Positions 17,452 through 26,837 of a stretch of 64,000 nt of DNA are shown here, in pieces. Numbering within the stretch: the stretch's first letter is position 1; each line of letters begins with the position of its first letter. A model generated the notes under the pieces. The model had not been told where the DNA came from, made no database searches, and saw only the letters and a program-made list of their open reading frames with translations. This DNA comes from an uncultured Phascolarctobacterium sp. (GTDB lineage: Bacteria > Bacillota > Negativicutes > Acidaminococcales > Acidaminococcaceae), in assembly GCA_900544795.1 (NCBI GenBank), contig UQWM01000001.1:62001-126000 (forward strand). Direction: 5' to 3'. Position numbers and translations under genes: made by a program.

Positions 17452-18018
17452 CTATTCCCGCAATTGGGCAACATCAGGCATAGCCACGCGCAAGGGCTTC
17501 CATAAAACAGCGGCGATAGTATAATCTATCAGCGAATGCAGCAGCGTACCGCCACCCACCAAAACTAACACGCTCATCAAATAGCCTGTTTCCAGCTGTT
17601 CGGGCTTAAACATATAGCCCGCCATAAAAAACGGCGACACCACTGCCACCTCACAGGCTGCGTGCACTAAAGCCAGCCCCCCATTAAATACCATGGACGA
17701 GGCCGGTTTTTCGATGATACTGGGTATTTTTTTGATCAGCAACGCTCCGATAATGGCAAATACGATATGACTTGCCGCACGCAAAGCAATGATCAGCGGC
17801 GTGGTAAGGAAAAAGCCCAGGGTAGTACCGATGCAAACGGCTACCGCCACTGCCGGCGAAATAAACATAGCCAGAAAAATAGCCACATGGCTGGCCAGCG
17901 TAAACGACATGGGCCCCAGCACTATTTTAGGCATGAACATGGGAATGACAAGGCCAACGGCGCACAACACGCCCGCTACAACCAGCTGCAAAATCTTTTT
18001 ATTCTTCATTTCGTACAT
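17452..18018 (-). CDS. ECF transporter S component-like membrane protein (NiaX-like?)
   Basis: 188 residues with about five or six membrane segments. LQLVVAGVLCAVGLVIPMF at the N-terminus and PMSFTLASHVAIFLAMFISP are typical of substrate-binding (S) components of energy-coupling-factor importers and most resemble predicted niacin (NiaX) transporters. The shared ECF module (EcfA1/A2/T) is not in the window. It lies 70 bp downstream of an amino-acid ABC ATPase gene on the same strand. The vitamin is uncertain. Confidence 0.65.
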   Translation of the reverse strand: MYEMKNKKILQLVVAGVLCAVGLVIPMFMPKIVLGPMSFTLASHVAIFLAMFISPAVAVAVCIGTTLGFFLTTPLIIALRAASHIVFAIIGALLIKKIPSIIEKPASSMVFNGGLALVHAACEVAVVSPFFMAGYMFKPEQLETGYLMSVLVLVGGGTLLHSLIDYTIAAVLWKPLRVAMPDVAQLRE

Positions 18019-18088
18019 TACCTTCCTTCAAGCAGAATAGCAGCTATGGCAACGCTCCATGATCCAGCAATGCAGCTGTTGATATATT

Positions 18089-18850
18089 TTATTTGAGCAC
18101 GGTTTGTAAAAACGTCTGTAAGCGTTCATTTTTGGGATTGGTAAAAATATCTTCAGGGCGGCCCTGCTCCTGCACCTTGCCGTCCGCCATAAAAATAACC
18201 TTGGTCGCCACCTCACGGGCAAAGCCCATTTCGTGGGTCACTACCACCATCGTCATTTTTTCTTCGGCCAGCTCGCGCATAGTGCGCAGCACTTCGCCCG
18301 TCAGCTCCGGGTCAAGTGAAGAGGTCGGTTCGTCAAAAAGCATGATCGAAGGCTTCATGGCCAAAGCACGGGCGATAGCCACACGCTGCTGCTGCCCGCC
18401 CGAAAGCTTACGCGGATAAACGTCCGCTTTTTCGGACAAGCCAACCTTTGCTAACAGCTCCCTTGCTTCCCGCACCACTTCGTCCTTATTGCGCTTCTGC
18501 ACCTGCAATGGCGCTTCGATCAGGTTTTCCAGCACCGTCATATGTGGAAACAGATTGAACTGCTGAAAGACCATGCCCATTTTGCAGGCGATGCGGCGGC
18601 TGGCGTCACCGGGGGCGTATTCCACCTCGCCGGTGCTGTTAGTATCGGCCAGCAACTCACCGTCGATAATAACAGTGCCCTTGTTGATGGTCTCCAGCTT
18701 ATTAAGACAGCGCAGCAAGGTGCTTTTACCGCTGCCGCTGGGCCCGATGACGGCGATAACTTCGCCCTCCTCCACATCAAGGTCGATGCCCTGCAGCACC
18801 TCCAGCTCCTGGAAACTTTTATAAATATTGCGTGCTTCGATTTTTTTCAT
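18089..18850 (-). CDS. Polar amino-acid ABC transporter ATP-binding protein (GlnQ type)
   Basis: 253 residues. Walker [10 protein letters not shown] at 33-41, signature [15 protein letters not shown], Walker [15 protein letters not shown] and H-loop [10 protein letters not shown]. It carries a short insertion ([19 protein letters not shown]) after the second strand, compared with typical GlnQ. Last gene of the binding protein-permease-ATPase operon. Confidence 0.92.
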   Translation of the reverse strand: MKKIEARNIYKSFQELEVLQGIDLDVEEGEVIAVIGPSGSGKSTLLRCLNKLETINKGTVIIDGELLADTNSTGEVEYAPGDASRRIACKMGMVFQQFNLFPHMTVLENLIEAPLQVQKRNKDEVVREARELLAKVGLSEKADVYPRKLSGGQQQRVAIARALAMKPSIMLFDEPTSSLDPELTGEVLRTMRELAEEKMTMVVVTHEMGFAREVATKVIFMADGKVQEQGRPEDIFTNPKNERLQTFLQTVLK

Positions 18851-18862
18851 GGTCTACTCCCA

Positions 18863-19513
18863 TCAATCGTACTTAGAAAATCTTTTTTCCAGCTTGTCGA
18901 ATCCATAGGTCAAAACCAGCGTCATCAGCAGATAAAAAACACCCGCTACCAAAAACGGCGTGATGCTGAAATCGCGCTGCACCAGATTACGGGTAGTGCG
19001 CAGCAAATCGTTCATCGCCAGTACATAAATCAAAGAAGTATCTTTGACCAGGGTAATGGTCTCGTTGCTGACCGGCGGCAGGATGATGCGGAAAACCTGC
19101 GGCAAAATAATGCGGCGCATGGTCTGCACATAATTCATGCCCAAAGTGCGGGCAGCCTCGTACTGGCCTTTGGGTATGGCCTGGATACCGGCGCGGAAGA
19201 TCTCGCAGAAATAGGCGGCGTAATTGAGCACAAAAGCAAAAATAGCAGCCTGAAAATCGTCCAGCCTGATACCAATGACCGGGATAAAGGGCAACCCGTA
19301 ATAAACGAATAAAAGCTGCAGCATCAGCGGTGTACCGCGCAGCAGCCAAACATAAACGCCGACGGCGCTACGCAGGCTGCGGAAGGATGAGACCCTCGCC
19401 AGCGCAAGCAATACACCCAGCGGTATCGACAAGACAATAGTAACGAAAAACAATTTTAAAGTTTCGATCGTCCCTACCCACATCTGTGGCAGGATGGAAA
19501 TAATATAGTCCAT
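18863..19513 (-). CDS. Polar amino-acid ABC transporter permease
   Basis: 216 residues, HisM/GlnP type with five or so membrane helices. LLRGTPLMLQLLFVYYGLP and the EAA loop EAARTLGMNYVQTMRRIILP are both present; the loop docks on the ATPase encoded 12 bp downstream. Substrate probably a polar amino acid or cystine-type ligand bound by the lipoprotein at 19589. Confidence 0.92.
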   Translation of the reverse strand: MDYIISILPQMWVGTIETLKLFFVTIVLSIPLGVLLALARVSSFRSLRSAVGVYVWLLRGTPLMLQLLFVYYGLPFIPVIGIRLDDFQAAIFAFVLNYAAYFCEIFRAGIQAIPKGQYEAARTLGMNYVQTMRRIILPQVFRIILPPVSNETITLVKDTSLIYVLAMNDLLRTTRNLVQRDFSITPFLVAGVFYLLMTLVLTYGFDKLEKRFSKYD

Positions 19514-19549
19514 TATGAGTCTCCGTATCTGATTTTAAAATAATTAGAG

Positions 19550-19580
19550 TAAAAGGGCCGACAGCTCATGCCATCGGCCC
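19550..19580 (-). terminator. Hairpin within the amino-acid transporter operon (attenuating terminator)
   Basis: GGGCCGA/TCGGCCC arms separated by 12 nt and followed on the minus strand by TTTTACTC, between the binding-protein gene and the permease gene. Such hairpins let the abundant binding protein be made in excess over the membrane parts, by partial termination or by protecting the upstream RNA end. Confidence 0.6.
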
Positions 19581-19588
19581 GGAGCTTA

Positions 19589-20359
19589 TTAATATTTAGT
19601 GATGTCAATGCCCATCCATTGTTCGGAAATCTTTTTCATAGTGCCGTCTTTTTTCATTTCATCCAGCGCTTTATTGATTCTTTCGCTGTATTCTTTATCA
19701 TCTTTGCGGAAAGCAACTGCCACGACTTCGTCGCCCATATTTTCTTCCAACGCTACATATTTATCAGGATGTTTGACCATGTAGTAGCGTGCCAGTACGG
19801 CGTCAACTACCATCGCGTCGATACGTTTAGCGTCCATATCCATATAAACTGCCGCAAAGTCAGGATATTTCCTGTAATCTTTCAGAGAAGTCCTCAAAGC
19901 ATCATCTCTGTCAAGGATATAAGAACCGGTGCTGTCGTCCTGTACTGCCAAAACCTTACCTTTAAGGTCAGCGATCTTAGTGATCTCGGAATCTTTAGGA
20001 ACAACTACCAGCTGCGCATTGACCATGTAAGGTTTGGAAAGAGTATATGCCTGTTCACGCTCGGGATTAACCGTAAAGCAGTTCCAGATCGCATCGATGC
20101 GTTTACCCTTGATCTCGGCTTCTTTGGAAGCCCAGTCGATAGGTTTGAACTCTACTTCCATACCTGCGCGCTTGCAGGCTTCACGGGCCAGGTCGATGTC
20201 ATAACCGACGATCTCGTTCTTTTCGTTACGGAAGCCCATCGGTGCAAAGTTATCATCAAGCCCTATCACCATTTTTTTCGGTCCGTCACTGCCGCAGCCT
20301 GCCACCAAGGACAAAGCCATAAGCAGAGTCATTGCCAAAAGTAAAAATTTCTTCATCAT
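19589..20359 (-). CDS. Amino-acid ABC transporter substrate-binding lipoprotein
   Basis: 256 residues, SBP family 3. Signal peptide FLLLAMTLLMALSLVAGC with lipobox LVAGC, mature N-terminal Cys about residue 22. Binding-fold landmarks: VIGLDDNFAPMGFRNEKNE, GYDIDLAREACKRAG and IDAIWNCFTVNPER. First gene of its operon; a start one codon downstream (second Met) is equally good. Confidence 0.92.
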   Translation of the reverse strand: MMKKFLLLAMTLLMALSLVAGCGSDGPKKMVIGLDDNFAPMGFRNEKNEIVGYDIDLAREACKRAGMEVEFKPIDWASKEAEIKGKRIDAIWNCFTVNPEREQAYTLSKPYMVNAQLVVVPKDSEITKIADLKGKVLAVQDDSTGSYILDRDDALRTSLKDYRKYPDFAAVYMDMDAKRIDAMVVDAVLARYYMVKHPDKYVALEENMGDEVVAVAFRKDDKEYSERINKALDEMKKDGTMKKISEQWMGIDITKY

Positions 20360-20528
20360 ACATCCCCCTCTAAGGTGTTTTTGTTGCTACGCTTTTGATT
20401 ATACTTTAGTTCGCTAAATTTGTAAAGGGGTAAAACAAGTTTTTTTGAAATTTTTTGCAGGAATTTGCCGGCAGGCTGCGGAACTATATTATTGGGATTA
20501 GTTTATAATTATGAGGGAGGGTTCAATT

Positions 20529-20879
20529 ATGATCGTAACAGAGAGAAAAACAGACGTCTTTAACCAACGCGCAGGCGGCAAAGGCGAAACCATTATGGAA
20601 CACATCGTGGACGAAAAGCTTTACGGCGGCAAGATCATCACCTACGCCCGCGTCATTTTAAAACCGGGCTGCTCGCTGGGGCTGCACAAGCATGTAGGTA
20701 CCAGCGAAACCATGTACCTGCTACAGGGCACCGGACTTTATAACTATAACGGCAAGGAAAGCACGCTGCACGCAGGCGACGTAACCTTCTGCCCCGAAAA
20801 CGAAAGCCACAGCATCGAAAACATCGGCAACGACGACCTGATGATCATGGCGCTCATCGTCAACACAAAAGAAGAATAA
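20529..20879 (+). CDS. Cupin domain protein
   Basis: 116 residues, a single cytoplasmic cupin barrel. Start at MIVTERKTDVFNQ, 7 nt after GGGAGGG. Cupin motif 1 is LGLHKHVGTSETMYLLQGTG and motif 2 HAGDVTFCPENESHSIEN, so the His/Glu metal ligands are all present. Members of this group often act as sugar isomerases, metal-binding sensors or enzymes of unknown function; none can be chosen here. Confidence 0.82.
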   Translation: MIVTERKTDVFNQRAGGKGETIMEHIVDEKLYGGKIITYARVILKPGCSLGLHKHVGTSETMYLLQGTGLYNYNGKESTLHAGDVTFCPENESHSIENIGNDDLMIMALIVNTKEE

Positions 20880-20892
20880 CAGGAAGAACAAT

Positions 20893-20928
20893 AAAAAACA
20901 ACACGCAAAATGCGTGTTGTTTTTTTGT
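20893..20928 (+). terminator. Rho-independent terminator
   Basis: AAAACAACACGCA/TGCGTGTTGTTTT with a T7 run after the cupin gene; A-rich DNA on the other side also serves the converging autotransporter gene. Confidence 0.85.
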
Positions 20929-20961
20929 TGCCTAGCAGTATTATAGGAACGTAGAAATAGC

Positions 20962-22245
20962 TTAAAATTCGAACCTCAACCCGGCGTTGATGCTCCACTT
21001 TTTGTTGATGTCGCCGCCAAAGCCGCGGGTCACCTCGCCGTAGAAATTACCGGTCTTGCTGATTTTGACGTTGCCGCCCAGGCCCAGCTCAAACCAGGTA
21101 TCGCCGTAATCGTTGTGTTTAGTTAAAATATCGTTCGTACCGCCTGCGTCCGAGGTCAGCTGCAAGTCGCGCTCACCGGCAAATTCATGCAGCAGGTCGG
21201 CCTTCAGGTAAATATCGCTGCCACCAGTCACCTTCTGCCCCAGCACAAAGCCGATGCGCCCGATAGCGCTGTTCATGCCGTCGATGTGGCCGTTGGCACC
21301 CCGATCGGTGGTGTAGCTGATGCCACCCAACCTGCCTAAAGTGAATTGGGCGTTAGGCTCGAAGAACAGGCCGCTCTCCAAATCCAAACGCTTGCCGTAT
21401 TCCACGCTGACGCTGTAGGCATGCTCTTTGTATGCGGCTTTATCCGGGAAGTCGCCGTAGGATTCCAAATCGGTCGACACGATGCCGTAGCGGGCCGTAA
21501 CATTGGTATAAGTACCGCTATCGCCAGTCCACACGCCGTACAGGCTCAAGGTTTTTAGCTTGTCCTTGCCACTGCCATTATCATAGCTGCCAGTGCCATC
21601 GCCATAATCCATAGCCACGCCGTAAATGCTGTTGGCGTTGGTGGCCTTGTCGTAGCCAAACTGGTACATATTGTAGCGGCCTTCGTAATTATTACCGCTA
21701 AAGCGGCCCGCCTGGGTACGCGCCCACACGCCGTCGCTTTGCTCGCTGCCGCTGGCCAGCGCGCCCAAACGGCCGCGCAGGCTATCGTTAGTATTGCGCC
21801 ACAGGGCATAGCTGTTATCGGCCGCATCCAACAATACTGCTGTATCGTTATTGACAGTTTTAGCCAGCTTTGTCAAATACCATAGTGAGCCGTCCTGCTC
21901 CAGGGTCGGGTCAACATCCCATAGGCCGCCAAAATTGGCCTTTGCTCCCGTAAAGGTCAGCTTGCCGCTGTTATCGGTAACCAAAAGCAGCTTGTGGGCG
22001 CCGGTCACTTCCGTACCGTTAATACTGCTCAAATCCCTAACGGAAATACCGTAGCTGCCCGTGCCAGTGTTGCCACCGCCCACCGTCAGCGTATCACCAG
22101 TATTATTGGCCAGGTCAGTATCCATCAGCAGCTTGCCGCCGCTGCCCTGCAAGTCGCTTACCGTCAGGCTTTGGTAGGTAGGCGTTGCCCCAACACGCAC
22201 GCTGCGGCCAAATGTATAGATGAAAGCACATACCTTTAAATACAA
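20962..22245 (-). pseudogene. Autotransporter outer-membrane beta-barrel protein, 5'-truncated
   Basis: About 410 residues homologous to the C-terminal part of AIDA-type autotransporters: a short piece of beta-helix passenger (YQSLTVSDLQGSGG...LANNTGDTLTVGG), a linker, and a complete ~270-residue barrel starting at DGVWARTQAGRFSG and ending NAGLRFEF with a terminal Phe, the BAM recognition residue. No signal peptide exists: the frame's first ~16 codons run straight into a hairpin at 22244-22274. The passenger N-terminus and promoter appear lost. It supports an outer membrane in this organism even if this copy is dead. Confidence 0.75.
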
Positions 22246-22274
22246 AACACCGACTGCAATGCAGCCGGTGTTTT
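22244..22274 (-). terminator. Hairpin/terminator downstream of the RhuM-Doc gene (copy 1 of a flanking pair)
   Basis: AAACACCGGCTGCA/TGCAGTCGGTGTTT on the minus strand followed by TGTATTT. A close match of the hairpin at 23438-23468 on the other side of the RhuM-Doc gene. Confidence 0.7.
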
Positions 22275-22365
22275 TATATTTCAGTTAAGATATTGTTTTC
22301 ACAGCTGTATGTTACACTAACTGCTCTGTTGCATTATGATAACTACACTATTTCTTTTAAAGCCA

Positions 22366-23316
22366 TTACCAGTGCAAAAAGTTGATTACTACCTGAATCA
22401 TAATCTCTTTATCTTCCGGTCTTGATTCGGCTATCATCAATGTTATAGCAACAATCGCGCTATCACTGATGATTTTTTTCTGTTCTTTATAAAGCACTTT
22501 GTTTTTATCAAGAAAATATAAAAACAAGCCGGCGGCAATTCTTTTACAGCCGTCGTTAAAAGGATGATCTTTAATAAGAAAGTACAAAAGATGGGCTGCT
22601 TTCTCTTCTAATGTAGTATAAGCATCCTTCCCACATACGCTTTGATAGACAGCTGCTAAAATACCCTGCAGTTTACCATGTTCTTTTTCCTGTCCGAAAA
22701 TATCAGAAGTTTTACTGAAATCCATCCGCCTGATGAAGTCTACGCATTCCGTTTCCTGCAATATATATATACACTCACTACCTTCAGGAACAATTACACA
22801 CTGATGATCATAGGCGTCAAGCAATTCCAACGAGCGGGAATACTCCTGCACTACCCGCAACACCTCGTCTGATTCTATACTATTGGTGCTGGCAATGATA
22901 TGCGACTGAATGGCTATAGTTTTATTTAAGGCAGCTAATTTCTTTTCATTAACTGCATAACCGTCAATAATATATTGTTTTAAAACATTAGTCGCCCATT
23001 TACGAAAGGCGATGCCCCGTTTACTGTTTACGCGATAGCCAACGGAAATGATCACGTCGAGATTATAGCTTTTTTGCTTTCTTCTAACAACTCTTTTTCC
23101 TTCTTGACGAACCTGTAAGAAATCCTTACAAGTTGACCGCTCTTCCAATTCATCATTGTAAATATTCTTTAAATGCATTGTAATATTTTGTGCAGTAGTT
23201 TGAAATAACTCTGCCATCTGCGCTTGCGTCAACCATACTGTATCCTCATCAGGCGCAATATTTACTTCTAATTCCAAACCATCATCTTGAAAGATGATAA
23301 CATTATTATCAAGCAT
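22366..23316 (-). CDS. RhuM/virulence-type protein fused to a Fic/Doc domain
   Basis: 316 residues. Residues 1-130 are the RhuM domain (VWLTQAQMAELFQTTAQNIT, then YNLDVIISVGYRVNSKRG), a KilA/Bro-like nucleic-acid-associated module. The C-terminal half is a Fic/Doc fold with active loop HPFNDGCKR at 251-259; families usually have HPFxDGNKR or HxFxDANKR, so the Asn is Cys (codon 22546-22548). The gene is visibly more AT-rich than its neighbours and flanked by two matching hairpins, both signs of transfer. No small antitoxin gene adjoins. Predicted AMP- or phospho-transferase, or an inactive derivative. Confidence 0.85.
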   Translation of the reverse strand: MLDNNVIIFQDDGLELEVNIAPDEDTVWLTQAQMAELFQTTAQNITMHLKNIYNDELEERSTCKDFLQVRQEGKRVVRRKQKSYNLDVIISVGYRVNSKRGIAFRKWATNVLKQYIIDGYAVNEKKLAALNKTIAIQSHIIASTNSIESDEVLRVVQEYSRSLELLDAYDHQCVIVPEGSECIYILQETECVDFIRRMDFSKTSDIFGQEKEHGKLQGILAAVYQSVCGKDAYTTLEEKAAHLLYFLIKDHPFNDGCKRIAAGLFLYFLDKNKVLYKEQKKIISDSAIVAITLMIAESRPEDKEIMIQVVINFLHW

Positions 23317-23437
23317 TTATCCCATCTCCTCAGTCATTGGCTATCAACTTATATATAGCATTTACGGCACTTTTTAGAATTATATTTGTTATAAAAATTA
23401 TCGCAGCAGCAATATTGACGTCGATATAATACTTACA

Positions 23438-23468
23438 CAAACACCGGCTGCCTTGCAGCCGGTGTTTG
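23438..23468. terminator. Hairpin/terminator after the MATE gene (copy 2 of the flanking pair)
   Basis: CAAACACCGGCTGC, loop CTT, GCAGCCGGTGTTTG: a perfect 14-bp stem, 14 bp beyond the MATE stop codon. Nearly the same sequence as 22244-22274. Confidence 0.7.
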
Positions 23469-23481
23469 ATTTATTGCGTTT

Positions 23482-24837
23482 TTACACTTGTTCGCGTGCC
23501 AGCTTCCGTTGCAGCCACAGCATCCGCAGGGTCAAAAACACGGCCGAGAAGAACAGGCCGATATCGAGGCTTTGCCAATAGGCCACAGGCCCATGCCCCA
23601 TAACGAAATCTAAAAAGCAGCCCAGGGGCAGGCATACTACCCAATAGGCGAAAAAACCGGAATAAAAAGTGGCTTTAACATCTTTATAGCCGCGCAGGAT
23701 GCCCTGGATAGGGGCCGCTGTAGCGTCGAATAATTGGAAGAAAATGGCGTAGAACAAAAATTCTACCACCTTTTGGATAATAACGGGATCGGTGGTGTAG
23801 AGCATGGCGATATAGGGCCTGTTGATATAGACCAGCACCGTTAAAAAGACGGCAATAGCCATATTAACGGCAATACCCAGACGGCTGTATTTTTGCGCTT
23901 CGTTCAAACGGTGCGCGCCTACTTCGACGCCGACCAGAATGGTGAGCGCCATGGAAAAGCTGAGCGGCACCATATACAGCAGCGAGGTAAAACCCAGGGC
24001 CGCCTGATGGGCAGCGATGATGATGGTACCAAATTTAGCGATAAACAGGGCCACTACACCGAAGATACTGGCTTCCATAAACATGGCCAGGCCGATAGGC
24101 ACACCGATGCTGAGGTTTTCGCGCAGCTGCTTGAAGTCCAGCCGGAAACGGTCTTTAAAGATGCGGAAGCCGGCGAAGGTGGGCAGCGTATGCACGATCC
24201 AGATAAAAATAAAAAATTCCAGCCAGTAGGTGATGCCTGTGGCAACACCAGCGCCGATGCCGCCCAAAGCAGGCATCCCAAACTTACCGAAGATGAAGCA
24301 GTAGTTCAAAAAGGCGTTGACAGGCAGGGCCAGCAGATAGATCTTCATGGTGATGCCCGTATGGCCTAAGGTATCGATCAGCGCCCGCATGGACGTAGAC
24401 ATAAAAAACGGTACGATACCGACGGCTATAGCCGCCATATACATTTTAGCGATGTAGTGTACCTGGGGTTCCAGCTGCAAATGGGTCAGCAGGGTGTCTA
24501 AAAAAAGCACGCCTATAATAATGATGGCCACAGAAAAGCACAGGGCCAGAAACAGGGTATGCCTGATGACCTTACCGATATTCTGACGCTGATCGGCACC
24601 CAGAAGATGGGCCACGATGGGCATGGAGCCAAGTAAAACGCCATTGGTGGCAACAAAGACCGGCATCCAGATATTGCCGCCGATCGAGGTGCCCGCCAAG
24701 TCGACTGCACCTGCGTGCCCCGACATGGAGGAATCAAAAAAGTTCATGGCCATGATCGCCGTTTGCGTGATCAAAATAGGTATCATGACCGAAAACAAAC
24801 GCCGCAGGCGTTGTTTAAAAGTTTCGTCTACTAACAT
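23482..24837 (-). CDS. MATE family efflux transporter
   Basis: 451 residues with 12 predicted membrane helices in two homologous halves, the usual MATE length. N-terminal ILITQTAIMAMNFFDSSMSG is the typical first helix with the conserved aspartate. Exchanges Na+ or H+ for cationic drugs or metabolites. GAAGGGGATTTT precedes the ATG. It lies 29 bp downstream of the ABC-F gene and may be cotranscribed with it. Confidence 0.9.
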   Translation of the reverse strand: MLVDETFKQRLRRLFSVMIPILITQTAIMAMNFFDSSMSGHAGAVDLAGTSIGGNIWMPVFVATNGVLLGSMPIVAHLLGADQRQNIGKVIRHTLFLALCFSVAIIIIGVLFLDTLLTHLQLEPQVHYIAKMYMAAIAVGIVPFFMSTSMRALIDTLGHTGITMKIYLLALPVNAFLNYCFIFGKFGMPALGGIGAGVATGITYWLEFFIFIWIVHTLPTFAGFRIFKDRFRLDFKQLRENLSIGVPIGLAMFMEASIFGVVALFIAKFGTIIIAAHQAALGFTSLLYMVPLSFSMALTILVGVEVGAHRLNEAQKYSRLGIAVNMAIAVFLTVLVYINRPYIAMLYTTDPVIIQKVVEFLFYAIFFQLFDATAAPIQGILRGYKDVKATFYSGFFAYWVVCLPLGCFLDFVMGHGPVAYWQSLDIGLFFSAVFLTLRMLWLQRKLAREQV

Positions 24838-24866
24838 AAAATCCCCTTCTATTTAAAAACCGCAGA

Positions 24867-26774
24867 CTAGGACACGCCGCTGGCTTCGGCCAGCTCTGTC
24901 AGGTACGCCCAACGCTCCAGCAACTGTTCCAGACGCTGCTCGGCGTCCTGCTGCTGCGATGTAAGCTCGCCCAGCCTGACAAAGTCGCTGCCGGCGCTGC
25001 CCATTTCCAGGGCCAGCATTTTCAGCTCGGCTTCAACACCGGCGATAGTCGTTTCGATCTGCTCAAATTCAAGTTTTTCTTTATAAGTCATTTTGGGCTG
25101 CCGGGGCTGGCTTTTGGGCGGTTCGGCCTTAGGCTTGCCTTCGCTGCTTTTGCCGGCAGTCTGCTGTGCCGCTTTGTGCTTTGCGGCTACTTCTTCGTAT
25201 TTGCTGTAATCGCCAATAAACTGGCGCACTTCGCCAGCGCCCATAAAGGCAAATATCTTATTGGCAAAGCGGTCTAAAAAATAACGGTCATGGGAAACGG
25301 CGATAACGGCGCCGTTAAAGGTGTCCAAATAATCCTCCAGCACCGACAGGGTCGGAATGTCGAGGTCATTGGTGGGTTCGTCCAATAGCAACACGTTGGG
25401 AGCACCCATCAGCACTCGCAGCAGATACAGGCGCCTTTTTTCGCCGCCCGATAATTTATTGACCGGCACCCATTGCAGCTCGGAAGGAAAGAGGAATCTT
25501 TCCAGCATCTGTGCCGCCGTGATGCGGGTGCCGTCTTTGGTTTCGATATGGTCGCTGACGTCGCGGATATATTCCAGCACCCGCTGCTCGCTGTCGGGAA
25601 ACTCGCTATGCTGCGAAAAATAGCCTATTTTGACCGTTTGCCCGATCTGCACCGTGCCCCGGTCGGGCTTTAACTTGCCCGCCAGAATATCCATCAGCGT
25701 GGTCTTGCCGCTGCCGTTAGGGCCAACTATGCCCACCCGGTCGTTGCGCAGCAGGATATAGCTGAAATCTTTAATGTAGGAAATGCCGTTATAATCAAGC
25801 CCCAAATGCTCGCACTCGACTACTGTTTTGCCCAGACGGCTGCCAGCCGACGCCATTTCCAGATCGCCCTGAGCAGAAATATTTTTGACTTCCTGTTCCA
25901 GATCGTTAAAGCGCTCGATGCGCTCTTTGCTTTTAGTTCGGCGTGCTTCCGCCCCGCGGCTGATCCAGGCCAGCTCGCGTCGGTAGATGTTGCGCAGGCG
26001 TTGGGCGGCCGAAGCTTCGGACTGACGGCGTTCTTCACGTTTTTCTAAAAACAGGCTGTAGTTACCCGTATATAAGTAGCATTGCCCGCCGTCCAATTCC
26101 AACGTGCGGTTGATGACCCGGTCAAAAAAATAACGGTCATGGGTAACCATCAAAAGCGCGCCCTTGCGCTTCAGTAAAAGCTGTTCCAGCCAGGCTACAG
26201 TTTCGTTATCCATATGGTTGGTCGGCTCGTCCAAAATCAACAGGTCAGAGGGGCGCACCAAAACACCGGCCAAGGCCACTCTTTTACGCTGTCCGCCGGA
26301 AAGTTCTTCCATAGGCTGATTGAAATCGGTGACGCCCAGTTGGGTGAGCATGGTTTTGGCTTCGCTCTCCAGCTGCCAGGCATAAGCGCCGTCCATTTGC
26401 TGCTGTAATTCCAGCAGCTGACGCTGTAAGGCGGCGTTATCAGGCTCGGCTGACGCCAATGCCGCAGCCCGTTCGTAGCAGCGCAGCAGCTCCAACTGCG
26501 GCGAATCGCCCTGAAAGACCTGTTCCAAAACGGTAGCTTCCGGGTCGTAGGCAGGGTTTTGCGGCAGATACTCGATAACGCAGCTACCGCTGGTCGTGAT
26601 ACTGCCACCGTCACCGGCTTCGCCCAGCGCTATATCGCGCAGCAGGGTGCTTTTGCCCGTGCCGTTGACGCCGATGATGCCGATCTTATCGCCCAATTCT
26701 ACATTAAAGGATACATTTTTAAATAAAGTCCTGACCCCATAGCTGTGGGACAGGTTTTCTACGCTTAAAATCAT
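24867..26774 (-). CDS. ABC-F ATPase, Uup-like
   Basis: 635 residues: two ABC domains without membrane segments. Walker A GVNGTGKST and GPNGSGKTT; signatures LSGGQRKRVAL and LSGGEKRRLYL; Walker B LLILDEPTNHMD and LLLDEPTNDLD. The linker between them (about 235-315) is basic and helical, and the C-terminus ends in a coiled coil (EFEQIETTIAGVEAELK...), as in Uup. ABC-F proteins act on the ribosome, clearing stalled translation or protecting against antibiotics; Uup also affects DNA transposition. The housekeeping Uup role is the more likely. Confidence 0.9.
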   Translation of the reverse strand: MILSVENLSHSYGVRTLFKNVSFNVELGDKIGIIGVNGTGKSTLLRDIALGEAGDGGSITTSGSCVIEYLPQNPAYDPEATVLEQVFQGDSPQLELLRCYERAAALASAEPDNAALQRQLLELQQQMDGAYAWQLESEAKTMLTQLGVTDFNQPMEELSGGQRKRVALAGVLVRPSDLLILDEPTNHMDNETVAWLEQLLLKRKGALLMVTHDRYFFDRVINRTLELDGGQCYLYTGNYSLFLEKREERRQSEASAAQRLRNIYRRELAWISRGAEARRTKSKERIERFNDLEQEVKNISAQGDLEMASAGSRLGKTVVECEHLGLDYNGISYIKDFSYILLRNDRVGIVGPNGSGKTTLMDILAGKLKPDRGTVQIGQTVKIGYFSQHSEFPDSEQRVLEYIRDVSDHIETKDGTRITAAQMLERFLFPSELQWVPVNKLSGGEKRRLYLLRVLMGAPNVLLLDEPTNDLDIPTLSVLEDYLDTFNGAVIAVSHDRYFLDRFANKIFAFMGAGEVRQFIGDYSKYEEVAAKHKAAQQTAGKSSEGKPKAEPPKSQPRQPKMTYKEKLEFEQIETTIAGVEAELKMLALEMGSAGSDFVRLGELTSQQQDAEQRLEQLLERWAYLTELAEASGVS

Positions 26775-26798
26775 TGTTTTAGCCCTCTATAAAACAGA

Positions 26799-26830
26799 AA
26801 TAAAAGCAGCCTGCCGCTGTGGCTGGCTGC
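26799..26830 (-). terminator. Rho-independent terminator after barstar
   Basis: GCAGCC...GGCTGC arms on the minus strand followed by TTTTATTT, 8 bp after the barstar stop codon. Confidence 0.65.
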
Positions 26831-26837
26831 ATATATT

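Noticed and set aside
22201..23480. Insertion sequence or transposon carrying the RhuM-Doc gene
   Set aside because: No transposase, integrase or target-site duplication was found. The hairpins are similar but symmetric and work as terminators, so only transfer, not a defined mobile element, can be suggested.
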